Of a stretch of 64,000 nt of DNA, positions 41,152-51,000 are shown one piece after another (position 1 is the first letter of the stretch; every line of letters begins with the position of its first letter). The stretch is from Candidatus Bathyarchaeota archaeon (GTDB lineage Archaea > Thermoproteota > Bathyarchaeia > Bathyarchaeales > Bathycorpusculaceae), in assembly GCA_026014705.1 (NCBI GenBank), contig JAOZHU010000015.1, forward strand, positions 124,001 to 188,000. Direction: 5' to 3'. The notes under the pieces were generated by a model, which saw nothing but the letters and a program-made list of their open reading frames with translations, was not told where the DNA came from and made no database searches. Made by a program: the position numbers and the translations under genes.

Positions 41152-42405
41152 TCACCTTTCCAGAATTGCCACTTGCCGTTTCAAGCCAAGCGCGTCCTCA
41201 ATTGCCGCTATTTCAGCGTCAACTTCGACAGGTTTCTCACTCATCTTAACCGCTGTATCAGGGTCTTTAAGTCCGTGCCCAGTAGTAACGCAAACCACAC
41301 TTTCGTCCTTGCCGATGACGCCGTTGTTGACGAGTTTAATTAAACCCGCGATGGATGACGCACTGGCTGGCTCCACAAAAATGCCTTCCACGCGTGCCAG
41401 CAGCTTCTGCGCTGCAAGAATCTCCTCATCAGTCACGGTTTCCGCTGTTCCGCCCGAGTTTCGGATGGCATTCACGGCTTTCTTCCAGCTTACCGGCGCG
41501 CCTATTCTAATGGCGGTTGCAATGGTCTCAGGTTTTTCAACGGGCACAATTTTGTCGCTTCCGCTTTTGATCGCCTGCGCAATGGGCGCTGAACCAACAG
41601 CCTGTATGCCCGTCATACGCGGTAGATTACCTATGAAACCGAGTTCCCGAAATTCCGTAAAACCCTTCCATATGGCACTTATGTTTCCCGCGTTGCCTAC
41701 GGGCACTACGACTCGGTCAGGCACTTCTTCCTCCAGTTGGTCGCACAGTTCATATGCAAGCGATTTCTGCCCCTCTATTCTGAACGGGTTAATCGAGTTA
41801 AGCAAATAGATGTTTCTGTGTTTTTCCGAGAGCTTTAACACGATATCTAAGGCTTCATCAAAGTTGCCGCGCACTTGCAGAACCTGCGCGCCGTAAATCA
41901 TAGCCTGAGATAACTTGCCGTAAGCGATTTTGCCCGAGGGAATCAACACTGCACAGCGTAACCCTGCTTTCGCAGCATAAGCAGCTAAAGAGGCAGAAGT
42001 GTTGCCTGTGGAAGCGCAGATGACGGACTTCGCGCCAAGCTCCACTGCTTTCGTAACGCCGACCGTCATACCCCTGTCTTTGAATGAGCCTGTAGGGTTT
42101 TCGCCTTCGTTTTTCACGTAGAGCCGTCTCAGTCCAAGCTGCTTTCCTAAACGCAAGCATTGGTGAAGCCCTGTCCCACCCTCGTTTAGGGAGACGATTT
42201 TCGAGAAATCGTTGATGGGCATGAAATCCTTGTAACGCCAGACGGAAAGCGGCACCTTTTCCCAATCGCTCTTCCCCAGCATTTTCACTAACTCAGCGTA
42301 ATCGTACTTTATCTCAAGCAAGTCTCCGCATTTCTTGCAGAAGTAAACAACCTCATCCACAGCGTATTTGCTTCTACAGTTGATGCATTCCTGATGCGTC
42401 ATCAT
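41152..42405 (-). CDS. thrC: Threonine synthase
   Basis: The 417-residue PLP enzyme has an N-terminal zinc-ribbon-like CINCRSKYAVDEVVYFCKKC, PLP-lysine motif NPTGSFKDRGMTVG, SVICASTGNTSASLAAYAAK and the phosphate loop VPVGNAGNISAIW. It converts phosphohomoserine to threonine. Its ATG overlaps the thrB stop (ATGA), and hom follows within 8 bp. Confidence 0.94.
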   Translation of the reverse strand: MMTHQECINCRSKYAVDEVVYFCKKCGDLLEIKYDYAELVKMLGKSDWEKVPLSVWRYKDFMPINDFSKIVSLNEGGTGLHQCLRLGKQLGLRRLYVKNEGENPTGSFKDRGMTVGVTKAVELGAKSVICASTGNTSASLAAYAAKAGLRCAVLIPSGKIAYGKLSQAMIYGAQVLQVRGNFDEALDIVLKLSEKHRNIYLLNSINPFRIEGQKSLAYELCDQLEEEVPDRVVVPVGNAGNISAIWKGFTEFRELGFIGNLPRMTGIQAVGSAPIAQAIKSGSDKIVPVEKPETIATAIRIGAPVSWKKAVNAIRNSGGTAETVTDEEILAAQKLLARVEGIFVEPASASSIAGLIKLVNNGVIGKDESVVCVTTGHGLKDPDTAVKMSEKPVEVDAEIAAIEDALGLKRQVAILER

Positions 42406-43349
42406 TCCATCTCCACTATACTAACGCCTCCACCGGGCTTTGTAGCAAAGGCAGTTGCCTCGAAACCCGCAGAGCCGAACCCCTCTTTCATGGCAGCCGC
42501 AACTTTTGCAGTGTCAACTTTTTTATTGTTGGCGACGGCTATTATAGCTGGTCCCGCTCCGCTTATGGCAACTCCGCATGCGCCCGCACGCAAAGCGTTT
42601 TCTCTTACTTGCAGGTAACCGGGAATTAAAAAAGCTCTCGCAGGCTCAACCACCGCATCCAACATTGACTTGCCTATCATATCAACATCACCTGTTGCAA
42701 AGCCACTTGCTACAACGGCGGCTTTTCCAACATTGTGAACCAGCTGGTCTATTCGAATCAGTTTAGGCACAACCGAACGGGCTTTTCTAGTCTTGTTGAC
42801 TGATGCTGGAATGTGCGGGAAGGCTACGCACACCTCCATGTTTGGCGGAGACTTTAGATTAACTATCTCTAATGGCTTATAAGATTTGACAATCACGAAA
42901 TGCCCGCATATGGCTGCTGCAACATTGTCCGCGTGTTCAGAGCCTGCTGAGGCGACTTCGCCTTTCGCTGCCAAACGAATTAGCTCTCTGTTGTCTAATC
43001 CGAGGTTGCACAGGTGGTTTAAGCCATAAGCCACGGCTGCGGCAGAGGCAGCGCTGCTGCCCAAACCAACGCTTGGAAAGATGCATCTTTCAATTTCTAT
43101 TTTAACGCCTGCTTCAAGCGAGAATTCCCGCAACATGTGGTTTGCAACTATGCCCGCTGGGCTTTTCTCTGGCTGTGTGGCGCTTGCCGCTGCAGAGAGC
43201 CCTGAAACAACTATTTTGACGCCCTCGGGAACAAGTGTTAGCTTGACTTTGTCGTTTGGTCGCTGCAGTGCTAAGCCGAAAACGTCGAAGCCTGGACCCA
43301 AGTTGGCTGTTGTGGCAGGCGCTTTGACGGTTACTTGGCGCAGCGGCAT
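42402..43349 (-). CDS. thrB: Homoserine kinase (GHMP family)
   Basis: The 315-residue protein has the GHMP motifs ATTANLGPGFDVFGLAL, the ATP-binding PSVGLGSSAASAAAVAYG, and the C-terminal GVAISGAGPAIIAVAN. It phosphorylates homoserine for threonine synthase. First gene of the threonine operon. About 120 bp upstream, to the ACT regulator's stop at 43469, hold no gene and are probably its promoter region. Confidence 0.94.
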   Translation of the reverse strand: MPLRQVTVKAPATTANLGPGFDVFGLALQRPNDKVKLTLVPEGVKIVVSGLSAAASATQPEKSPAGIVANHMLREFSLEAGVKIEIERCIFPSVGLGSSAASAAAVAYGLNHLCNLGLDNRELIRLAAKGEVASAGSEHADNVAAAICGHFVIVKSYKPLEIVNLKSPPNMEVCVAFPHIPASVNKTRKARSVVPKLIRIDQLVHNVGKAAVVASGFATGDVDMIGKSMLDAVVEPARAFLIPGYLQVRENALRAGACGVAISGAGPAIIAVANNKKVDTAKVAAAMKEGFGSAGFEATAFATKPGGGVSIVEME

Positions 43350-43468
43350 AGTTCCATCTCTAAACCCGCAGATTGTATAAGCCTGTGAGTATTATTTGTG
43401 CTGTTCAGCAACTTCATTTTCGAGCACATCTTTTTCCGTGGTCACTACTCCTTTCTCGTGGGGCGTGG

Positions 43469-44047
43469 CTAACCCACTATGTTTGACAGTACCTCATAGG
43501 CTTTGAGGCTGTCCTTTTTCTCCACGACGATGATGGTTTCTGTCCAGCATGAAATAAATTCTATCATGTTAATGTTCTGCTCAGCCAGCAACGTTGTCAA
43601 AAAAGCTACGACTCCCGGCGTTGCTTCCAAATCTTCAGGCGAATGGATAACCGCCATCGTGCAGTTCTCATGCTTGACCAGCGCGCTTATTCTTTCAGGC
43701 AGGTCGCTTCTATCCATCAAGTAAACGAACTTGCCTAACAAGTCCACTTTCATGCCGCTTTTCGCGTCCATTTCTCTATTGGTTATCATCACGGATTTCC
43801 TGTCGTAAATAGCTATGCTGCTCCGTTTCAGAAGCTGCAACACCCTTTCCTCTCGCTTTTGCCTGTGCCTTTGAAGTTCCTCTGAAAACCGACGCAAGGC
43901 AGCTTTTATGGCGCTTGTATTGCCAATTTTCAGTTCCCTTTGGATCTGCCTAGACAACTCGCTGAGGTTAACTATTCCTTTCTCCAGCGCTTCAAGAAGG
44001 TACGGTTTGTTCCGTAAGTGACTTCTCACAGCTTGGGCTATAGTCAT
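43469..44047 (-). CDS. Predicted amino-acid-sensing regulator (HTH-like N-terminus, ACT domain)
   Basis: From ATG 44047 the protein has 192 residues (MTIAQAVRSHLRNKPYLLEA). Residues 15-60 (LLEALEKGIVNLSELSRQIQ, IGNTSAIKAALRRFSEEL) look like a helix-turn-helix region, and the end is an ACT domain like that of aspartokinase (EATPGVVAFLTTLLAEQNIN, then SCWTETIIVVEKKD). A minus-strand TATA-like CTTTAAATG about 25-30 bp upstream makes this ATG near-leaderless; a longer frame to 44074 is unlikely. It sits between the threonine operon and divergent argG, so it may sense an aspartate-family or arginine-related amino acid. Confidence 0.75.
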   Translation of the reverse strand: MTIAQAVRSHLRNKPYLLEALEKGIVNLSELSRQIQRELKIGNTSAIKAALRRFSEELQRHRQKREERVLQLLKRSSIAIYDRKSVMITNREMDAKSGMKVDLLGKFVYLMDRSDLPERISALVKHENCTMAVIHSPEDLEATPGVVAFLTTLLAEQNINMIEFISCWTETIIVVEKKDSLKAYEVLSNIVG

Positions 44048-44171
44048 GATGCACGAATGTACCAGTTGACACATTTAAAGTTTGTTGTGTTACAAAAAAG
44101 TCGCAAAGTTTAAAAACGCTGCCCCTGAGGCTAGGGGAATAATTCAGTTACAAAAACGGGGGAACAAAAAA

Positions 44172-45401
44172 ATAACCGAAAAAATAGTCCTCGCCTACTC
44201 AGGCGGACTCGACACATCCGTGCTCATCAAGTGGCTGCAGGAAAAATACAACGCCGAAGTCATAACCGTAACCGTCAACGTCGGCCAACCAGAAGACCTG
44301 AAAGAAATAGAAGAAAAGGCACTTCGACTTGGCGTCCTAAAACATTACTCGATTGACGCCAAAGAAGAATTCGCCGCTGACTACGTCTTTCCAGCCATAA
44401 AAGCCAACGCACTTTACGAGGGGAAATACCCCATAAGCACAAGCCTCTCTCGCCCGCTTATAGCCGCGAAGATGGTGGAAATCGCGGAGAAAGACGGTGC
44501 AACAGCCTTGGCGCATGGCTGCACAGGCAGAGGCAACGACCAAGTGCGCTTCGACATATCCCTAGGCGCTTTAGCACCCGACCTCAAAATAATCGCTCCA
44601 GTCCGCGAATGGGGCATGACAAGAGAGGAAGAAATAGCTTACGCAAAAACAAAGGGAATTCCTGTATCCACTGCCGCCAAAAAGTACAGCATAGACCAAA
44701 GCATATGGGGCAGATCCATCGAATGCGGCATTTTGGAAGACGCCAGCAAGGAACCGCCAGAAGATGCGTTCGAATGGACTGTGACGCCTGAAAAAGCGCC
44801 GAACACGCCTGAATATGTAACCATCAAATTTGACGGTGGCGTGCCCGTTGCCGTAAACGGAAAAAAACTGAAACCGCTTGCACTGATTGAACTGCTGAAT
44901 GAAACAGCGGGCAAACACGGCGTAGGCCGCATAGACCACATCGAAGACCGCTTAGTGGGCATCAAATCCAGAGAAAACTACGAATGCCCAGCAGCAACCG
45001 TCATACTTGAAGCACACAAGGATCTGGAGAAAATGGTTCTCACACGGCACGAGGTGCTGTTTAAACAGCAGATTGACGCAGAATGGGCTTTCTTGGCGTA
45101 TGCGGGCTTATGGATGGATCCGCTGCGGGAGGACCTTGAAGCTTTCATAAATAAGACTCAGGAAAACGTGTGCGGCGAAGTGCGTGTCAAACTCTACAAA
45201 GGCGCACTTCAAGTTGTTGGCCGCTCATCGCCGATGTCGCTTTATGACCAAAACTTGGTCAACTACAACATTAAAACCAGTTTTAACCAAGCCCACTCGA
45301 AAGGCTTCATTGAACTGTGGGGTTTGCAGACACGAATGTCTAACGTGCTTAAGCAGAAAACCAAAAAGCAAAAAAAAGCCAGCGGCAGCAAGAAGCCTTA
45401 A
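44172..45401 (+). CDS. argG: Argininosuccinate synthase (start codon unusual)
   Basis: The protein has the PP-loop IVLAYSGGLDTSVLIKWLQE, HGCTGRGNDQVRFD, IIAPVREWGMTREEEI and SIWGRSIECG. It ligates citrulline to aspartate. The frame is open back to ATG 44082, but that adds ~30 unconserved residues and TTTAAAAAC at about 44107-44116 looks like its TATA box, which would put the ATG upstream of the transcript. GGGGGAAC at 44158-44165 precedes ATA 44172, where translation would begin M-TEKIVLAYSGG, a canonical ArgG N-terminus. I use 44172; the family call does not depend on it. Confidence 0.9.
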   Translation: MTEKIVLAYSGGLDTSVLIKWLQEKYNAEVITVTVNVGQPEDLKEIEEKALRLGVLKHYSIDAKEEFAADYVFPAIKANALYEGKYPISTSLSRPLIAAKMVEIAEKDGATALAHGCTGRGNDQVRFDISLGALAPDLKIIAPVREWGMTREEEIAYAKTKGIPVSTAAKKYSIDQSIWGRSIECGILEDASKEPPEDAFEWTVTPEKAPNTPEYVTIKFDGGVPVAVNGKKLKPLALIELLNETAGKHGVGRIDHIEDRLVGIKSRENYECPAATVILEAHKDLEKMVLTRHEVLFKQQIDAEWAFLAYAGLWMDPLREDLEAFINKTQENVCGEVRVKLYKGALQVVGRSSPMSLYDQNLVNYNIKTSFNQAHSKGFIELWGLQTRMSNVLKQKTKKQKKASGSKKP

Positions 45402-45433
45402 CCTGTTCACAGAAAAAGTTGGGAGAACATGCG

Positions 45434-46945
45434 ATGTCAAAGATACTGCATGGCGGAAGAATAGGCGCATTGCGAAAAGACGTTGCCGAGTTCACGTCAT
45501 CAATAAAAGACGACGTTAAACTTGCAAAAGCCGTGGTCGACATTAACAAAGCACACGTAGTAATGCTAACTGAACAGAAAATCATCAAGAAAGCCGACGG
45601 CGCAAAAATCCTCGCCGCTTTGACCAAGCACACCGATATACCGCTAGATGCCTCTTCTGAAGACGTGCACATGGCTGTAGAAGAAGTAGTGCTCCAAGAG
45701 ACAGGCGCCGAAATAGGCGGAAACCTGCATGTCGCCAAGAGCCGAAACGACCAAGTTGCCACGGCTGTTCGCATGGAACTGAGACGAAACCTGCTTAGCC
45801 TTATGTTTTCAGTAGTGGAGCTGCAGGAGAGTCTGCTGGCAACGGCTGAGATGCATCTCCAAACTGTTATCTTGGAATACACTCACCTGCAAGCAGCGCA
45901 ACCAGTGACTTTCGCACATTACCTGATTTCGCATTTTGACGCTCTGGAGCGAGATTTGCAGAGACTGCAGGAAACCTACGCGAGAGTTAACCTTTCCCCA
46001 ATGGGCGCAGGCGCTTTAGCTACAACAAGTTTTCCCATAAACCGCGAACGCGTAGCGGAACTTCTAGGCTTCAACGGCATAGTGGAGAACTCAATTGACG
46101 CTGTGGGTAGCCGAGATTTCCTGCTTGAAACCACCGCGGCGCTCACACTCATTGCTGTCAACCTCAGCCGCTTAGCCGAAGACTTGATTGTATGGAGTGC
46201 ACCCGACTTCGGCGTAATTGAACTTCCAGACGAATTCGCTTCCACCAGCAGCATCATGCCCCAAAAGAAGAATCCTGAAGTTTTGGAGGTCATCCGAGCG
46301 CGAGCCAGCCACGTGTTAGGCGATTTTGTGGCGTCTGCCGCCGCCATAAAAAGCCTACCGTCAACCTATAACCTGGACTTCCAAGAAGTCACTCCGAAAC
46401 TGTGGGCAGCCGCTGAAACTGTTAACTGCGCCTTAAATATTTTCGCCAAGCTTATTCCTAACCTGAAAGTGACAGCAGACGTTTCCCGCAAAGCACAAAC
46501 AAGTTTTGCAGCGGCAACCGAATTGGCTAACATGCTTGTGCGGAAATACAATGTTCCTTTCCGAACAGCCCACAAAATAGTCGGCGTTCTCGTAAAGCAG
46601 CTAATAGAAGCTAAGCAGACATTCTCAGATGTCACGCCCGTCCTGCTTCAGAAAATCGCCCAAGAAGTAGCCAGCATCAAACTTATTGTCAAAGCAGATG
46701 ACATCGCAGAGGCAACCGACCCATTGAAGATAGTTGAAGCTTACGCTATCGTGGGAGGACCAGCGCCAACAGTGGTCAAACGTGCATTAACCGTTCGCAT
46801 GAAACGCTTGGCTGCCGCGAAATCTTCTGTGTCTCAGCTGCAGCAGAAGATAGTTGAAGCAGAGAGCCAGCTTCAGTCAGCAGTCAACTCTTTTCATGGG
46901 AATTCCCATGAAACGGAAGGTTTAAAAATTCAAAATGGTAGGTAG
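45434..46945 (+). CDS. argH: Argininosuccinate lyase
   Basis: The protein of about 503 residues has EDVHMAVEEVV, HVAKSRNDQVATAVRMELRR, AVGSRDFLLE and the superfamily signature FASTSSIMPQKKNPEVLEVI. It splits argininosuccinate into arginine and fumarate. ATG 45434 follows GGGAGAAC; TTG 45419 is in frame upstream. It is 32 bp after argG and 9 bp before carA. Confidence 0.94.
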   Translation: MSKILHGGRIGALRKDVAEFTSSIKDDVKLAKAVVDINKAHVVMLTEQKIIKKADGAKILAALTKHTDIPLDASSEDVHMAVEEVVLQETGAEIGGNLHVAKSRNDQVATAVRMELRRNLLSLMFSVVELQESLLATAEMHLQTVILEYTHLQAAQPVTFAHYLISHFDALERDLQRLQETYARVNLSPMGAGALATTSFPINRERVAELLGFNGIVENSIDAVGSRDFLLETTAALTLIAVNLSRLAEDLIVWSAPDFGVIELPDEFASTSSIMPQKKNPEVLEVIRARASHVLGDFVASAAAIKSLPSTYNLDFQEVTPKLWAAAETVNCALNIFAKLIPNLKVTADVSRKAQTSFAAATELANMLVRKYNVPFRTAHKIVGVLVKQLIEAKQTFSDVTPVLLQKIAQEVASIKLIVKADDIAEATDPLKIVEAYAIVGGPAPTVVKRALTVRMKRLAAAKSSVSQLQQKIVEAESQLQSAVNSFHGNSHETEGLKIQNGR

Positions 46946-46954
46946 AATAGGGCA

Positions 46955-48097
46955 TTGGTCCCAGAACATAACACCAGCAAAAGTAAGAAAGCAGTTTTAC
47001 TTTTAGAAGATGGCACCCTTTTCAGAGGGCAAGGCTTTGGAGCAGTGTGCAAGACCACTGGCGAAGTAGTTTTCTCAACTTCGATGGTTGGCTACCCCGA
47101 AGCCCTGACTGATCCGTCATATAAAGGACAAATCCTAACGTTAACCTATCCTCTTGTGGGCAACTATGGTGTCCCGCCCTATGATCTCAACTTCGGCATT
47201 CCGCTTTACTTTGAATCAGAACGCATTCAAGTTCAAGGGCTGGTTATCCACGAACTATGCCATGAGCCGTACCATTGGGCGTCAACAAGAACCTTAGACA
47301 GATGGCTTTCCGATGAAGGGATTCCAGGCATATATGGCATAGACACCAGACACCTCACAAAGAAACTCAGAACTCACGGCGTAATGCTAGGCATCCTCCA
47401 AGTATGCAAAGAAGGAGAAGAGCCTGACCTGGACCACCTCCTGCAACAAGCCAAGAGCATTCCAGACCCAAACCTAACCGATTTGGTAAAGGAGGTAACC
47501 GTGAAAGAGCCCGTTTACTACAAAGCCAACGGCAAAGACACGGTCGTTCTGATTGACGCGGGAGTTAAGAACAGTATTCTGCGGAATTTTCTAAAACGCG
47601 GCGTCAACGTTACACGAGTGCCTTACGATTTTTCAGCCAAAGAAATCTTGGAGTACAAACCAGGCGGCGTAGTGGTGAGCAATGGTCCAGGCGACCCCAA
47701 AAAATGCGCTGAAACCATAGCGTGCGTGAGAGAGCTCGTTGAAAAAGTTCCCGTGATGGGCATCTGCTTAGGCAACCAGATTCTGTCACTGGCGATGGGC
47801 GGAGATACTTACAAGATGAAGTTTGGGCATCGCTCCCAAAACCAGCCTGCACTGGATTTGAAGACAAACCGTTGTTATATTACCACGCAGAACCATGGTT
47901 ATGCAATCAATGAGAAATGCCTTGAAAAATCGCCTCTTGACTGTTGGTTCATAAATGCCAATGACAAAACCGTTGAAGGCGTCAAGCACAAGAGCAAACC
48001 CGTTTTTGCAGTCCAGTGGCATCCTGAAGCGTCGCCTGGACCCTACGACACCGAGTTTCTCTTCGACACGTTCGCGAAGCTGATGGGGGCTGTATAG
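46955..48097 (+). CDS. carA: Carbamoyl-phosphate synthase small (glutaminase) subunit
   Basis: The 380-residue protein has the CarA N-terminal domain (LEDGTLFRGQGFGA, GEVVFSTSMVGYPEALTDPS) and a class I glutaminase domain with the catalytic cysteine in VMGICLGNQILSLAMGG and histidine in VQWHPEASPGPYD. It feeds ammonia to CarB. The TTG start lies about 35 bp after GGTTTAAAAATTC (46918-46930), a likely TATA box, suggesting a leaderless transcript. carB follows after 2 bp. Confidence 0.95.
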   Translation: MVPEHNTSKSKKAVLLLEDGTLFRGQGFGAVCKTTGEVVFSTSMVGYPEALTDPSYKGQILTLTYPLVGNYGVPPYDLNFGIPLYFESERIQVQGLVIHELCHEPYHWASTRTLDRWLSDEGIPGIYGIDTRHLTKKLRTHGVMLGILQVCKEGEEPDLDHLLQQAKSIPDPNLTDLVKEVTVKEPVYYKANGKDTVVLIDAGVKNSILRNFLKRGVNVTRVPYDFSAKEILEYKPGGVVVSNGPGDPKKCAETIACVRELVEKVPVMGICLGNQILSLAMGGDTYKMKFGHRSQNQPALDLKTNRCYITTQNHGYAINEKCLEKSPLDCWFINANDKTVEGVKHKSKPVFAVQWHPEASPGPYDTEFLFDTFAKLMGAV

Positions 48098-48099
48098 AA

Positions 48100-51000
48100 A
48101 TGCCCAAGTTTGACTGGATACGTAAAGTTCTGGTGTTGGGCAGCGGTGCCATAAAAATTGGAGAAGCCGCCGAGTTTGATTATTCTGGAAGCCAATGCCT
48201 TAAAGCCCTCAAGGAGGAAGGCATCGAAACCGTTCTGGTAAACCCGAACATAGCCACTATTCAAACTGACCCCCGGCTGTCTGGAAAAGTGTATTTACTC
48301 CCTGTAACGCCTGAATACGTTGAGCAAGTGATTGAAAAAGAAAGACCTGACGGCATCCTATTGGGTTTCGGCGGGCAAACAGCGTTAAACTGCGGCGTGG
48401 AACTCGCAAGAAAAGGTGTCTACGAAAAATATGGCGTAAAAGTTCTGGGGACGCAAATCGAAGCAATAGAAGACACGGGAAACCGAGAGCGTTTTAGACA
48501 AGCAATGGTCAAAGCTGGGGTGCCGCCGTTAAGAAGCAAAGCTGCTTCAACAGTGCGGGGCGCTCTTGACGTTGCCAACGAAATCGGCTACCCCGTCATA
48601 GTCCGCGTGGCTTATACTCTCGGAGGCAGAGGCGCAGGTGTAGCCCACAACGCTTGGGAGCTAAAGGAAATAGTCACGCGAGGCTTGGCTCAGAGCAGAA
48701 TAACTCAAGTGCTTGTGGAAGAGTACGTGGGTCACTGGAAAGAAGTTGAGTACGAAGTAATGCGTGATTACGCGGATAACTGCTTAACCGTGTGCAACAT
48801 GGAAAACTTCGACCCTATGGGCGTGCACACAGGCGACTCAATCGTAATAGCGCCTTCGCAGACATTGACAAACCGCGAGTACCACCTCATTAGATCCGCA
48901 TCTATCGCGGCGATTCGAAGTCTGGGCATAGTCGGAGAATGCAACATTCAGTGGGCTTTGCATCCGAAGTCAGAGGAGTTCCGCGTCATAGAAGTCAACT
49001 CGCGCTTGTCGCGCAGTTCAGCGCTTGCAAGCAAAGTCACAGGTTACCCGCTAGCGTACATAGCAACGAAATTGTCCATAGGTTATACGCTTCCTGAATT
49101 GATAAACAAGGTCACGGAAGTCACCACTGCTTGTTTTGAACCCGCTTTGGACTACGTTACAGTTAAGATTCCGCGGTGGGACCTGCAGAAGTTCAAGAAC
49201 GCAGACCGACACATTGGTCCTCAGATGCGATCGGTAGGCGAAGTAATGTCTATCGGTCGCTGCCTTGAAGAAGCCTTGCAAAAGGCGGTGCGCATGTGCG
49301 ATACAGGCAAGATCGGGCTGGTCTGTAACCTTGAAGAATCAGAATCTGAATCGATAGAGAAAATCAAGGATGTGCTGGCGAATCCCACTGACGAGCGTCT
49401 CTTCAAAATAGTCAAAGCCCTGAAAAGAGGTATCTCGGTTGAAGAAATCTATCAACTGAGCGGTATTGATCCATTCTTCTTGTATAAAATTCAGAACATC
49501 ATAAACATGGAAGAAAGACTGCGGGCACTACAGCTTAAAGATAGTGCGGCGCGCGAAACTGTGCGTGAAGCCAAGCGTCTGGGCTTTTCTGACGAGCAAA
49601 TAGCAATCTGCATAGGCGCCAGCGAGGCTGAAGTTAGACAGTTTAGAAAAACGGCGAACATTATTCCCGCAGTCAAGCAGATAGACACACTTGCGGCTGA
49701 ATGGCCTGCAAAGACCAATTATCTTTACTTAACCTATGGCGGAGACGAAGATGACGTAGAACTGGACAGCGGCAAAAGTAAAGTTATGGTGTTGGGGGCG
49801 GGAGTTTTCAGGATTGGCTCAAGTGTTGAGTTCGATTGGTGCGGCGTCAACACGATTTGGGCTTTGAAGAAAAACGGCATTCAAGAAGCTATAATGGTCA
49901 ACTACAACCCCGAAACTGTATCAACAGATTATGATGTTTCCGACAAACTCTACTTTGAGGAGTTAACTACTGAAAGGATTTTGGATATTTACGACAAAGA
50001 GAACCCATTAGGCGTCATAGCCAGCGTTGGCGGGCAAATCCCAAATAATTTAGCTATGAAACTGGCAAATTCTGGCGTGAAGTTATTGGGCACAGCGGCG
50101 GAAGATATCGATGTAGCTGAAGACAGGTCAAAATTCAGCGCACTGCTGGATCAATTGGGTATTTCACAGCCAGACTGGAGCAAACTCACATCTATAGATG
50201 CTGCGAAGAAATTTGCGGAGAAAATCGGCTATCCCGTAATAGTGCGCCCTAGCTACGTGCTCTCAGGCTCTGCGATGCGCGTAGCTTATAACGAAATGAT
50301 GCTGGAGAACTTTCTTAATTTGGCAGCGAAAGTTTCTCGCGATCATCCAGTTGTTATTTCCAAATTTATAGACAAAGCCAAAGAAGTTGAAGTTGACGGC
50401 GTTTCTGACGGAGAAACCTGCGTTATCGGCTCAATAATGGAGCATGTAGAGAATGCAGGTGTTCACAGCGGCGACGCCACAATGAGCATTCCACCTCAGA
50501 CGCTTTCTCTTGAAGTTCAAAAGAAAATTGAAGAATGCACGTACAAAATTGTGAAGGCTCTGAAAATCCACGGTCCATACAACATTCAGTATCTCGTAAA
50601 AGACGGTGCTGTCCATGTTATCGAATGCAACCTCCGCGCCTCAAGATCCATGCCTTTCGTAAGCAAGACCCGCGGTTTGAATCTCATTGAACTGGCCACT
50701 TTGGCGATGCTGGGCAAAAAATTCAGAGAGTTGCAGATATGCGGGCTGCCACCTATCACGCATGTAGGCGTTAAAGTGCCGCAGTTTAGTTTCATGCGTT
50801 TAAGCGGTGCGGATCCAGTGCTGGGCGTGGAAATGCTCAGCACGGGCGAAGTAGCCTGTTTAGGCGAAAACTTTGCTGATGCTTTTTCGAAGGCGTTGCA
50901 GTCTGCCGAATTCAGAATTCCACCTCGCGGAGGCTCCGTGCTCATAACTGTTGGCGGTGAAGAAGCCAAGAGGAGAGTTGTGCCTTTGGCGAAGGCTTTT

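Noticed and set aside
46720-46870. Repeat GAAGATAGTTGAAGC within argH
   Set aside because: Two short matches at about 46725 and 46846 encode KIVEA in both places; this is a coincidence of common codons inside one gene, with no array.
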